From JAWKSY01 sp041402125 (GTDB lineage: Bacteria > Planctomycetota > GCA-002687715 > DRQF01): DNA of 64,000 nt. Below the pieces are notes generated by a model. It had not been told where the DNA came from and did not search any database. It worked only from the letters and a program-made list of their open reading frames with translations. The position numbers and the translations under genes were made by a program. The first letter of the stretch is position 1. Each line of letters starts with the position of its first letter. Shown piece after piece: positions 8,852 through 17,662 of the stretch. The stretch is from assembly GCA_041402125.1 (NCBI GenBank), contig JAWKSY010000003.1, positions 248,001 through 312,000 on the forward strand. Reading direction: 5' to 3'.

Positions 8852-9877
8852 ATGGCTAAGGCGACGTCGGTGGTTCTCGCACACCATGACACGGAGGTCC
8901 TCGGAGCGATCCGCGCCGAGCTGGAGGACGAGGGTTTCCGCGTCCAGGCGACGACCTCGGGGAAGGACGCGCTCGGACGCGCGCGCGACCGCGACGTGGA
9001 CGCGGTGGTTCTCGAGCCGCTCCTCGCGAAGGTGAACGGCCTCGAGGTCCTGCGGCGCCTCAAGGAGGACGGCGAGGGCTTCACCGGTCCGATCGTCCTC
9101 ACGCTCGACGACGGCGACACGTACACCGAGAACCGGGCGCTGATCTGCGGGGCCGACGGCATCGTGAAGCGCGACGCCGAGGGCCGGCTCCCCCGGGGAG
9201 CCCTCGCCGCGAAGCTCCGCTCTCTGCTCTCGGAGTCGCGCCTCGTCTCGGACCGCAGCGAGGAGATCGACGAGCTCCGTCGCATCCTCGATGGCGCGGG
9301 CGACGCGATCCGCAGCGAGAATCCGATCCTCTCGCACGTGACGGACTCGCTCACGGGGCTCTTCAACCGGCCCTACCTCGACCTCAAGCTGGCGGAGGAG
9401 TTCAAGCGCACGCGCCGCTTCGCGATCCCGCTCGCCCTGGTCGAGATCGAGCTCGTGACCGAGGACCCCGAGGCCCAGGAGGACGACAGCGCCTGGCGCC
9501 GGATCCTCAACGAGGCGGCGGGGATGCTCCTCTGCGAATCCCGCGACATCGACGTCATCGCCCGCACCGGCCCGCGGTCCTTCGCCCTGCTCCTCGCGCA
9601 CACCCCCCTGACCGGCGCGCGGGTGATGGTCGAGCGGGTCCTCAAGAACCTCGCGGAGCGCGGCCTCTCTCGCGCCGGATCCGGCTCTCCCGTGCGGGCC
9701 GTGGCCGGAATCGCGCCCTACGAGGGCGAGGGGCTGGATAGCTGGGAGGAGCTGGCTCGCCGCGGCGAGGAGGTCCTCCGGGCGGCGCGCCGGGGGGCGG
9801 CAGAATCGCCCGCGGTCTGGGTGCCGACCATGGGAACCGACGGGGGCCGGGAGCGCGGAAACCCAACGGACGGTTGA
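8852..9877 (+). CDS. Degenerate response regulator-GGDEF protein
   Basis: 341 residues; ATG 8852 follows GGGAGGGCGC. Residues 1-125 have the receiver fold (VVLAHHDTEVLGAIRAEL, a beta-3 VVLEPLLAKVNGLEVL, and GIVKRD with the conserved Lys). The phosphoacceptor Asp is replaced by Glu in VVLEP. Residues ~160-330 are a GGDEF domain: DSLTGLFNRPYLD is well kept, but the GG(D/E)EF active loop reads GPRSF (in ARTGPRSFALLL). It should therefore not synthesise c-di-GMP and not be phosphorylated in the usual way. It may be a c-di-GMP or GTP sensor, or a constitutively 'on' adaptor. It precedes the secretin-gspK pair by about 150 nt. Confidence 0.85.
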   Translation: MAKATSVVLAHHDTEVLGAIRAELEDEGFRVQATTSGKDALGRARDRDVDAVVLEPLLAKVNGLEVLRRLKEDGEGFTGPIVLTLDDGDTYTENRALICGADGIVKRDAEGRLPRGALAAKLRSLLSESRLVSDRSEEIDELRRILDGAGDAIRSENPILSHVTDSLTGLFNRPYLDLKLAEEFKRTRRFAIPLALVEIELVTEDPEAQEDDSAWRRILNEAAGMLLCESRDIDVIARTGPRSFALLLAHTPLTGARVMVERVLKNLAERGLSRAGSGSPVRAVAGIAPYEGEGLDSWEELARRGEEVLRAARRGAAESPAVWVPTMGTDGGRERGNPTDG

Positions 9878-9905
9878 AGTCACGGACGCCCGGCGGTCGA
9901 AAAGA

Positions 9906-9933
9906 TTGACGGACCCCGCCTCGGCGTTAGGAT
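9906..9933 (+). promoter_or_regulatory. Sigma-70-type promoter upstream of the secretin gene
   Basis: TTGACG (9906-9911), 16-nt spacer, TAGGAT (9928-9933), about 95 nt upstream of the ATG at 10030. It is the best -35/-10 pair in the gap after the GGDEF gene and indicates that the secretin-gspK pair has its own transcript. Confidence 0.5.
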
Positions 9934-10029
9934 CAGCGCGACACGTGTGCGCGAGTCGTGGAGGGGTAGCGACGGTCCGACCGCTGTCGTGCGTGCCGAG
10001 GGAGCCGGTCTCCTGTCGGGAGAGAGAGT

Positions 10030-11833
10030 ATGTTCCGCACCACGAGCCCTCGCAGCGCCCCGCCGGCGCTGTCCTCGCCCTCGCGCTCCTCGCCATCTTC
10101 GGCCACCGGCGCGCCTTCGGCGATCCGAAGTCAAGGTCACCAACTCCGACCAGGTCTACTACCTCCAAGGTCAAGAAGGGCAAGCAGCTGCACCAAGCCG
10201 GCGATCCTGACGACGTCCGACGTCTTCGACGCGATCAAGGAGTGGAAGGAGATCGGGCGAAGAAGAAGCCGACCGAGAAGGACGCGGAGTACCACCTGCT
10301 CCTGAAGAAGGCGAACGAGAAGTTCGACTGCGCCCTCAAGACGGTCCAGCTCGACGGCGGTTACGACATCATCGCCGAGAACGGGCGCGATCAGCTGCAA
10401 GAACGTCAGCGCCAGGTGATCGTGACCCAGGATGTCATCGACGCCCCACCAATCGTGGCACTCCACCCTGATACCTTTCGAAGCCGCTTCGCGACGATGG
10501 CGGCCGCGCTCTGCGTTCTGTCTGCTCGCATGCAACGACGGGAACCGAGCAGGACGTCCAGGACATCTTCGACTCTCCCGTGTCCTTCGACGATCTCGGC
10601 GACTTCCAGCTCGACATCAACTCGGGCCGCGAGGGCTGGGACTTCCCCGACCACGAGAACGTGGACGGCACGATCACGCGCGTCATCTGGATGGCTGAAG
10701 GTGAGGCGGCGGCCTTCAAACCGCTCCTCGACGCCGCGCTGCCCGTCGTCGAGAAGAAGGTCGTCGTCATAACGGGCCTGTCCTGCCGAAGCAGACGGTC
10801 CGTCGGTCCTCGGACGGTGGGCCTGGCAACGAGGCTACACGCGGAAGAACCCCCTCGAATCGCTGACGCTGCGGCCGTCTCGACGACGCGTCGATTCAGG
10901 TCACCGATCTCCTCGTCTCCGTGCAGAAGAATCCCGCAGCCTGACATCGGGATCCGGGTCGTCGAGGTCTCCGAGAGCGACACCTTCAGCTTCGGCATCG
11001 ACACGTCCTGGGCCAGCGTCGAGGACGATCCCAACTCGCCGACGGCCACCTTCTTCAACACCGCGGGAACCCTGCTCGGACTGCCCGAGATCCCCGGACG
11101 CGGCGGCACCTTCAATCCCGGCACCACCACCCCGCCGTTGATCGACCTCGGCACGATCTCGAACGGTGTCCAGGTGGACTTCCTGATCCGGGCGCTCAAG
11201 GTCTTCGGGCGTCTGGACCTTCTCTCCGCGCCCCACATCGCGGTCCTGGACGGTCATTCCGCCGCCATCACCGCGGGCGAGGAGATCCTCTCACCCCCGC
11301 GCTTCGACAACTCGGGACTCTCGAGCGTCACGACGACCTTCAAGTCCGTCGGCATCAAGCTCTTCGTGACCCCGAAGGTCATCGGGCGCGACCTGATCCG
11401 GATCAGCCTGACCACCGCGGTCGAGGCCGTGACGGGCGAGAGTACCTTCCAGAGCGAGGGCGCGACGGTCTCGAACCCGGTCATCACCGTCCGCGAGGCG
11501 ACGACCACGATGGACATCAACGACGGCGAGACCGCCATCATCGGCGGCCTCCTGACGCGGTCGAAGTTCAACAACGAGAACCGGGTGCCCGTCCTGGGCG
11601 AGATCCCGGTCCTCAACGTCCTCTTCTCCAGCCGTTCGAAGAGCCTGCTGGTGCAGACGAACCTGATCTTCATCACGCCGAAGATCATGGATCCCAGCCA
11701 GGAACGGCGTCGTATGATCGTCCTGCGGCCCTGCCCGCGGGCGACTCCGGAAACTGATATCCGGCATGACGGGACGCGCCGTCCGTCGAAGGATGGTCCG
11801 AACGGGATCCGACCCCACGTGGAGTGCCCGTGA
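10030..11833 (+). CDS. Secretin (GspD/PilQ-type), 5' half riddled with frameshifts
   Basis: The 3' half (about 10930-11833, one frame) is a clear secretin domain: DIGIRVVEVSESDTFSFGID, GVQVDFLIRALKVFGRLDLL, SAPHIAVLDGHSAAITAGEE, the VGIKLFVTPKVIG strand, MDINDGETAIIGGLL, VPVLGEIPVLNVLF and LIFITPKIM. It forms the outer-membrane ring of a type II or type IV pilus-like system. Upstream, coding fragments sit in all three frames: a signal-peptide-like RPAGAVLALALLAIFG, then TNSDQVYYLQ, TTSDVFDAIKEWKEI, KKKPTEKDAEYHLLLKKANE and FDDLGDFQLDINS. At least five shifts are therefore needed between 10030 and 10930. The start ATG 10030 has a GAGAGAGAG leader. The stop overlaps the gspK start (TGATG), so the two are translationally coupled. 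Confidence 0.75.
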
Positions 11834-13074
11834 TGATGTCGCATCGCGTGTCCGGACCCGCGGGACCGACGACCGCGGAGAGCGGCTCGGCCCTGGTCCT
11901 CGCCCTCATCGCCGCCTTCCTGTTGCTGATCGTCAGCTTCGAGGTCGCGCACACCAGCCGCATCGAGGGCTTCATCACCTACAACATCGAGGACGAGACC
12001 CGCCTCGAGGTCTCCTGTCGCGCCGGCCTGGAGAAGGCCCTGGCGGTGCTCCGCGAGGATCGCCAGCAGACCGAGATCGACAGCCAGCAGGAAGCCTGGT
12101 GGAGTCTCATCGCGGACGACCAGCTCGTGGAGGCGGACGTCGGCAACGAGGAGTTCCTCTTCGAGGACGAGCCGAACTACGGCTACGGCGACAGCGAGGA
12201 GGACGAGGGCACGCTCCTCAACATCCGGATCTACGACGAGTCCGCGAAGTTCAACGTCTACCAGCTCCTCGCCGAGGATCCGACCGAGCTGCGCAAGCGC
12301 AAGGAGCGCCTCGCGAACGTCATCGACAAGTTCCGCGAGGAGACCGACCACGACCTCACCTTCCCCGACGGGCGCGAGATCGCGGACCAGATCCACGCCT
12401 TCCTCCAGCGGACGCAGGAGTCGCCCTACGGCGACACCACGAAGCCCGCGACGAAGGCGCCGACCACGCTGATCGACATCTCGGACCTCCTCTACGTCCG
12501 CGGCATCACGCCGGAGATCATGTGGGACCTGACGGACGACGATCGCGAGGAGGTGGTCCCCGGTCTCTTCCGCTTCCTGACGATCTGGTCGGACCAGCAG
12601 ATCAACATCAACACCGGTGAGCTGCCGGCGCTCGCGGGACTCTTCGAGTCGAAGGACGTCTTCCTCGCCGACCGCATCGTCGCGCACCGCCAGGAGATCC
12701 TGGACGAGAAGGAGCGGACGAAGAACTACGTCTCGGAGGGCGACGGGACCTTCGGCGGCGTGGGCGAGAACGACGAGACCGACTCGACCGGCGGCGCTCC
12801 CTTCACGCAGATCAACGAGCTGAAGGAGAAGGTCGAGGGGATGTCGGACGCGGTCTACAACGACATCAACCGCTTCATCACCGTCCGCAGCCCGGTCTTC
12901 TCGGTCTACGTCACCGCCAAGCACGGCTTCGCGCGGAAGACCAAGATGTGGGTCGTGCGGCGCAGCGAGATCGGCTTCCAGATCCTCTACGAGCGCCTGG
13001 TCGACTTCCCCTACTTCACCCCGCCGGACGAGGCGGAGGAGGCCGAGGAGGCCGCGCGCGACCTGAACCGCTGA
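11833..13074 (+). CDS. gspK: Type II secretion pseudopilin GspK-like protein
   Basis: 413 residues. ATG 11833 has GGAG 8 nt upstream and overlaps the secretin stop codon. Residues ~17-40 form a prepilin-type hydrophobic segment (SALVLALIAAFLLLIVSFEV) without the usual Gly-Phe junction, as is normal for GspK, the non-methylated tip pseudopilin. The family's large globular insert follows, with LLNIRIYDESAKFNVYQL, a helix-hairpin-like DLLYVRGITPEIMWDLTDDD and the QQININTGELPALAGL motif that marks GspK (T2SSK). The protein ends with an acidic E/A-rich tail. No other T2SS gene (gspE, F, G, L, M) is in the window. Confidence 0.85.
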   Translation: MMSHRVSGPAGPTTAESGSALVLALIAAFLLLIVSFEVAHTSRIEGFITYNIEDETRLEVSCRAGLEKALAVLREDRQQTEIDSQQEAWWSLIADDQLVEADVGNEEFLFEDEPNYGYGDSEEDEGTLLNIRIYDESAKFNVYQLLAEDPTELRKRKERLANVIDKFREETDHDLTFPDGREIADQIHAFLQRTQESPYGDTTKPATKAPTTLIDISDLLYVRGITPEIMWDLTDDDREEVVPGLFRFLTIWSDQQININTGELPALAGLFESKDVFLADRIVAHRQEILDEKERTKNYVSEGDGTFGGVGENDETDSTGGAPFTQINELKEKVEGMSDAVYNDINRFITVRSPVFSVYVTAKHGFARKTKMWVVRRSEIGFQILYERLVDFPYFTPPDEAEEAEEAARDLNR

Positions 13075-13107
13075 GGGGGCCGGTCCCGCGGGGCCGGTCC
13101 GGAAGGA

Positions 13108-14220
13108 TCAGCCGCGACGCGAACGTCCGCCGCCGCCGCCACGCCCGCCTTCGGAGCGGCCCTTGCGACCGGTATCGCGGCCGCGACCGCCCGGATTCGT
13201 CCCGCCCCCTCGACGGCCGCCCTCGCGCGGCGCCTCGCGGCCGCCCGACTTGCCGGGACCGCGACGCGCGGGAGCTTTCCCGCCGCCCTTGCCCCGCGCC
13301 GGCTCGCGCGTCTCATCCTGGGAACGGCGACCACCGCGTCCGCCCTGACCGCCGCGACCCTCGCCCGCCGGACGTCCGCCGCGCGGCTCGCCCGCCGCGC
13401 CCCCGCCCTTCGCGGGGGCCGAACGGCGATCGCCGGCCGGTCGCACCGCGCGCGGGATCCGCGCCGGCTTGGGACGCGCCGCGCTCTCGCGCTCGCGAGC
13501 GTCGCAGTCGGCGAGCAGCTCCTGGATCTCCTCCGCGCGGAGCTGACGGACGCCGCCGCGCCCGAGTCCCTTCATGCCGATCGAGCCGATGCGGACGCGC
13601 TTCAGGCGCGCCACGGCGTGACCGACCTTCGCGAAGACGCGACGGAGGACGCGGTTGCGCCCCTCCGCGATGCGGACGATGACGTGGGTGAACTGCTTGC
13701 CGCGGCGCTCGACCTTCACGAACAGGGAGGGCGACCGACCTTCGGAGAGCCAGACGCCCTTGCGCACGCGGTCGAGCTCCTCCGCCCCCAGGTAGCCGTG
13801 CACCTTGAGCGCGTAGGTCTTCTCGACGCCGTAGCGCGGGTGCGCGATCCGGTTGGCGAACTCGCCGTCGTTCGTGACGATGATGAGCCCCTCGGACTCC
13901 TCGTCGAGGCGCCCCACCGTGTAGAGGCGGCGCGAGAGCTTGTCCCGGACGAGCGACACGACGGTCCGCTTGCCGAACTCGTCGCGGTTCGTGCAGACGT
14001 AGCCGACGGGCTTGTTGACGAGGTAGTAGGCCGGCGGTTCGAGGCGGATGCGGGCGCCGTCGAAGCGGATGTCCTGGACCTCGGGGTCGACGAGGAGGCC
14101 CTGGCTGGTGACGGGCTCGCCGTCCACCGTGACCAGTCCCTCGGCGATCAGCTCCTCGCAGCGGCGCCGCGACGCGACTCCGGCCGCGGCGAGGATCTTG
14201 TGCAGCCGTTGACGCGACAT
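13108..14220 (-). CDS. rluB: RluB/RsuA-family pseudouridine synthase with RGG-like tail
   Basis: 370 residues. ATG 14220 has a strong AAGGAGG 7 nt upstream. An S4 RNA-binding domain covers residues 1-60 (RLHKILAAAGVASRRRCEEL). The catalytic domain contains GRLDEESEGLIIVTNDGEFA, where the Asp of GRLD is the nucleophile, plus EKTYALKVHG and EGRNRVLRRVF. It isomerises uridine in 23S (RluB) or 16S (RsuA) rRNA; RluB is the likelier identity by length. From about residue 245 to the end the protein is a disordered G/R/P/K-rich tail of about 125 residues ending in repeated RGG/GGG units, probably for RNA contact. It converges on gspK with a 33-nt gap. Confidence 0.88.
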   Translation of the reverse strand: MSRQRLHKILAAAGVASRRRCEELIAEGLVTVDGEPVTSQGLLVDPEVQDIRFDGARIRLEPPAYYLVNKPVGYVCTNRDEFGKRTVVSLVRDKLSRRLYTVGRLDEESEGLIIVTNDGEFANRIAHPRYGVEKTYALKVHGYLGAEELDRVRKGVWLSEGRSPSLFVKVERRGKQFTHVIVRIAEGRNRVLRRVFAKVGHAVARLKRVRIGSIGMKGLGRGGVRQLRAEEIQELLADCDARERESAARPKPARIPRAVRPAGDRRSAPAKGGGAAGEPRGGRPAGEGRGGQGGRGGRRSQDETREPARGKGGGKAPARRGPGKSGGREAPREGGRRGGGTNPGGRGRDTGRKGRSEGGRGGGGGRSRRG

Positions 14221-14284
14221 GGAAGCACCTCCTTACCCGGTGCTTATCCGGGGTCCGGCGTCGCTTATCAAGGTGGTGTGCGGT

Positions 14285-15265
14285 TCAGGCGACCGCGACG
14301 AGCAGTTCCAGGGGCCCGTTCTCGCCCGCGACGACCTCGAGGGAGGGCGTCGCGGCCGCGGCGAGAATCGAGGCGCCGGCGGAGATTTCGGCCTCCTCGG
14401 CGCCTCCCCGGACGAGTCCCCGGCCGGTCACCGCGTGGAGGACTCGGAGCACGCCGCCCTCGACGCTCCCCTTCTCCCCCGCCCCGAGGCGCCAGCGCTC
14501 GATCCCGAAGGAGGGCATCGCCACCAGGCCTTCCCGTCGGAGCGCCCCGTCGGCGGCGAGCGACCTCGGCTCCGCGACCTCGGGCCGGAGCTCCGTCTCG
14601 AGGACGGCCAGCCCCTTCTCGTGGTGCAGGGCCCTGAGGCGTCCGTCCGGGCCGAGCCGGCCGTAGTCGTGGATGCGGTAGGTGTGGTCCGAGGGCTGCT
14701 GGACCTCGAAGACGAGGAGGCCCTCACCCACCGCGTGGATGCAGCCGGCGGGGATCGGCAGGGCGTCGCCGACCGCGAGTTCGAGGAAGCGGACGCGTTC
14801 CATCGGATCGCCGGACTCGAGCTCGCCCTCGAGCGCGGCGCGATCGACCCCGGCCGCGAGCCCGGCCCACACGCCGGCCCCCTCCTCCGCCGCGAGCACG
14901 ACCCAGGCCTCGTCCTTGCCGTTCTCGGCTCCCTCGAGCTCCCGGGCGCGGCGATCGTCGGGGTGGACCTGCAGCGAGAGCCGCTGACCGGCGTCGAGCC
15001 TCTTCACCAGCAGGGGGAAGGGACGACCGGGTCGCCAGCCGGGGCCCGCGAGGTCCGTTCCCATCTCCTCGAGCAGGTCGGCGAGGCGCCGGCGGCGTCC
15101 GTCACCGTCCCGGACCCAGGACTCCATCCCGGGGAGCGTGCTCGCCTCGAGCGATTCGCCGATCGCGAGGCCCGAGACCTCGTCGCGGCCGAACTGCCGC
15201 ACGAGATGCGGACCGGCCCAGATCATCGGTCGGGGATAGGGGTCGAGTCGAAAGAGCAGCGCCAT
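14285..15265 (-). CDS. manA: Mannose-6-phosphate isomerase, class I
   Basis: 326 residues. Interconverts fructose-6-phosphate and mannose-6-phosphate for GDP-mannose and glycan supply. The cupin core has the zinc-ligand motifs: LSLQVHPDD (Gln/His), GKDEAWVVL (Glu) and PAGCIHAVGEGLLVFEVQQ (His), with SDHTYRIHDYGR downstream. ATG 15265 is chosen because GGAGG lies 8-9 nt upstream and because it overlaps the recN stop codon (TGATG), so it is translated with recN. The upstream in-frame TTG at 15268 is less likely. At about 325 residues it matches short bacterial class I enzymes. Confidence 0.92.
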   Translation of the reverse strand: MALLFRLDPYPRPMIWAGPHLVRQFGRDEVSGLAIGESLEASTLPGMESWVRDGDGRRRRLADLLEEMGTDLAGPGWRPGRPFPLLVKRLDAGQRLSLQVHPDDRRARELEGAENGKDEAWVVLAAEEGAGVWAGLAAGVDRAALEGELESGDPMERVRFLELAVGDALPIPAGCIHAVGEGLLVFEVQQPSDHTYRIHDYGRLGPDGRLRALHHEKGLAVLETELRPEVAEPRSLAADGALRREGLVAMPSFGIERWRLGAGEKGSVEGGVLRVLHAVTGRGLVRGGAEEAEISAGASILAAAATPSLEVVAGENGPLELLVAVA

Positions 15266-16983
15266 CAACGGGCCTCCTCGACTCCGATCTCGTCGCGGGT
15301 CGCGTCCTCGCCGAGGGAACGCGCCTCCTCGAGCAACGCGCGGGCCTGACGTCGCGCGAGCTTGGGGTCACCGCCGCCCAGCATACTCGCGAGTTCCTCG
15401 AGGCGTCCCTTCCCCTCGATTTCCTCGATGCGAGCGCGTCCGACGCCGTCCTCGACCACCTTCTCGATGCGCAGGTGGCGATCCGCGAAGGCCGCGATCT
15501 GCGGGAAGTGCGTGATGCAGAGCACCTGCCGGTGCGCGGCGAGCGCCTTCAGGCGCCGTCCCAGCACGAGGCCGAGCCGCGGACCGACGCCGCTCTCGAT
15601 CTCGTCGAAGATCATGAGGGGCATGCGGTGCCGCTCGGCGAGCACCGACTTCAGCGCGAGGAGGATGCGCGACATCTCGCCGCCGGAGGCGGCCGCCGCG
15701 AGATCGCCCCAGGGACGTCCGGGATTGGTGCGGACCTCGAAGCGGGGACGACCGAAGCCGCGCGCCGTGGGTTCGTCCTCGGATTCGTCCCGCGCCTCCT
15801 CGAGCCCGGAGACCACGCGGAAGCGCACCTTGGCGAGGGCGAGCTCCGCCAGCTCGCCCTCCACCGCCGTCGCGAGCGCCGCCCCGGCTTCCTCGCGCCT
15901 TGACGCGATCGCGAGACCGAGCGCGCGGCGTTCGGTCCGACGGGTCTCGAGTTCGGCCTCCAGGCCGGCGAGGCTCTTCGACTCGCGCTCGAGCCGGGCG
16001 ACCGTCTCGTCCAACTCGTCGCGGCGGCGGAGGAGGCCCTCCTCGTCGACGCCGTGCTTGCGCAACAGGGCGTTCAGGAGATCGAGCCGCGCGCCGACCT
16101 CCTCCGGGTCGTCCTCGAGCGCGGCCCGCGCGGCTCCGAGTCGGGCCGCCTCGCGCGCGAGGTCGTCGATCTCCGCGACGACGGCGTCGAGACGCTCGCC
16201 CAGGACGCGAACCTCGTCGTCGTCGCCGAGCCGACCGAGCTCGGCGCCGGCGCGGCCCAGTCGCGACGCCGCGCCCTCCTCCTCGTCGTCGAGCAGCGAC
16301 ACGACGCGATCGAGCGCGCGCGCGGAGGCCTCCGCCCCGAGCAGCATCCGGTGGCGACGGTCGAGCTCGGCCCGCTCGCCGGGCCTGGCGTCGACGGTCT
16401 CGAGTTCCTGGAGCTGGTAGCGCGCCACCTCGAGCTCGCCGGCGATGCGCCGCTCCATCTCCCCGCGGTCGCGCAGGCGCCCCGCGAGCTTCTGGACCTC
16501 CGCGTGGAGGCGGGCGAAGGCCTCGGCCTCGGCGGTGGTGCCCGCGAAGAGGTCGAGGATCGCGACCTGCTCGCCCTCGTCGAGGAGGCGCTGGAGATCG
16601 CGCTGACCGTGGACGTCGACGAGGCGGGCGCCGAGCGCTCCCAGCTCGCGGCGCGAGATCATCGCCCCGTTGAGCGTCGTGCGCTGCGATCCGCCCGCGC
16701 GCTTGCCGACGCGGATGACCAGCTCGTCCTCGCCCGGCTCGATCAGATCGTCCGGCACGAGGGCGCGGTCGGCGGGTTCGAGCCGGAAGAGCCCCTCGAT
16801 CCGGGTCGGTCGGTCCTCGCAACCGGCGGCCCCGATCTTGCCGCCGAAGAGCGCGCCGATCGCGGTGAGGAAGAGCGACTTGCCGACTCCGGTCTCGCCG
16901 CTCACGACGTTCAGGCCCGGGTGCAGGCTCACCCGGGCCTCGTCGAGGACGAGCAGGTTGTGGACACCGATCTCTTCGAGCAT
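15265..16983 (-). CDS. recN: DNA repair ATPase RecN
   Basis: 572 residues, full length for the family. An SMC-like ATPase that acts early in double-strand break repair. N-terminal Walker A SGETGVGKS (about residues 28-36), then a long Arg/Glu-rich coiled coil (residues ~150-350). The C-terminal signature SGGEMSRILLALKSVLA is followed by Walker B LMIFDEIESGVGPRLG and the ITHFPQIAAFADRHLRIEK segment typical of RecN. ATG 16983. The manA start overlaps its stop; pairing with manA is probably only positional. Confidence 0.95.
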   Translation of the reverse strand: MLEEIGVHNLLVLDEARVSLHPGLNVVSGETGVGKSLFLTAIGALFGGKIGAAGCEDRPTRIEGLFRLEPADRALVPDDLIEPGEDELVIRVGKRAGGSQRTTLNGAMISRRELGALGARLVDVHGQRDLQRLLDEGEQVAILDLFAGTTAEAEAFARLHAEVQKLAGRLRDRGEMERRIAGELEVARYQLQELETVDARPGERAELDRRHRMLLGAEASARALDRVVSLLDDEEEGAASRLGRAGAELGRLGDDDEVRVLGERLDAVVAEIDDLAREAARLGAARAALEDDPEEVGARLDLLNALLRKHGVDEEGLLRRRDELDETVARLERESKSLAGLEAELETRRTERRALGLAIASRREEAGAALATAVEGELAELALAKVRFRVVSGLEEARDESEDEPTARGFGRPRFEVRTNPGRPWGDLAAAASGGEMSRILLALKSVLAERHRMPLMIFDEIESGVGPRLGLVLGRRLKALAAHRQVLCITHFPQIAAFADRHLRIEKVVEDGVGRARIEEIEGKGRLEELASMLGGGDPKLARRQARALLEEARSLGEDATRDEIGVEEAR

Positions 16984-17011
16984 GGATCGCCCTCCCCGAC
17001 CGCGCCGCGGC

Positions 17012-17398
17012 TCAGGTCACGCGGGTCCCCGGGGCGGCCTCGCCCTCGATGCCCAGCGGCCAGACGCGATCCACGCCCTTCACCGCGAGCATCATGCCCT
17101 GGCTCTCGACCCCGCGGAGCTTCGCCGGCTTGAGGTTGCAGCAGATAACGAGGGTGCGTCCGACGAGGTCCTCGGGCGCCCAGTCCGAGCGGATGCCCGC
17201 CACGATCTGACGGGGCTCGGGATCGCCGGTGTCGACCTTCATCACGAGAAGCCGGTCGGCCGCGGGATGCGGTTCGGCCGCCACGACCTTCCCCGTCCGC
17301 AGCTCGACGGCGGCGAACTGGTCGATGGAGATCAACTTCGGACCCTGTTCCTCGGGCGTCCCCTCCGGGGCGCCCTTGTCTTCGGCGTTCTCGCTCAT
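17012..17398 (-). CDS. tRNA-binding domain protein (MetG C-terminal / CsaA type)
   Basis: 128 residues. After an acidic leader of about 25 residues the protein is a single OB-fold tRNA-binding domain: ISIDQFAAVELRTGKVVAAE, HPAADRLLVMKVDTGD, QIVAGI, LVGRTLVICCNLKPAKLRGV and SQGMMLAV. This corresponds to the C-terminal dimerisation/tRNA-binding domain of methionyl-tRNA synthetase, here free-standing. It could serve MetRS in trans or be a CsaA-like protein. ATG 17398 is the first in-frame ATG that keeps the domain; its ribosome binding site is poor. It lies 28 nt upstream of recN on the same strand. Confidence 0.85.
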   Translation of the reverse strand: MSENAEDKGAPEGTPEEQGPKLISIDQFAAVELRTGKVVAAEPHPAADRLLVMKVDTGDPEPRQIVAGIRSDWAPEDLVGRTLVICCNLKPAKLRGVESQGMMLAVKGVDRVWPLGIEGEAAPGTRVT

Positions 17399-17662
17399 GG
17401 AGAAGACGATAGGGCCCTCGGGGGACCCTCGCGAGGAGGCGAAAAGGAGCGCGGGCCGGGATCCGCCCTGCCTACATCGGATCCCGTCCCGCGCCGAACT
17501 TCGCCGCGCCCCGGGGGGCGTTGCGCCCGACTCTTCGCAAGGCGCGTTCCCTTGGCGGGGAGAATCGCAAGTCGCGGACGGCCGGAGACTTCGCGACCGA
17601 CCGCGATCCGGGGCCGGGTTTCGCGGGATCCGCCGCGTCACCGCGGCGAAACGCTGGAAGGG
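17399..17662. other. Gene-free stretch before the REPIN
   Basis: 264 nt with no convincing coding frame. It should contain the promoter of the tRNA-binding-domain gene (minus strand). I see no clear -35/-10 pair and no structured RNA. Confidence 0.4.

Noticed and set aside
17399..17662. Candidate structured RNA (several short GC-rich stems)
   Set aside because: No conserved riboswitch blocks; short stems are expected by chance at this base composition.
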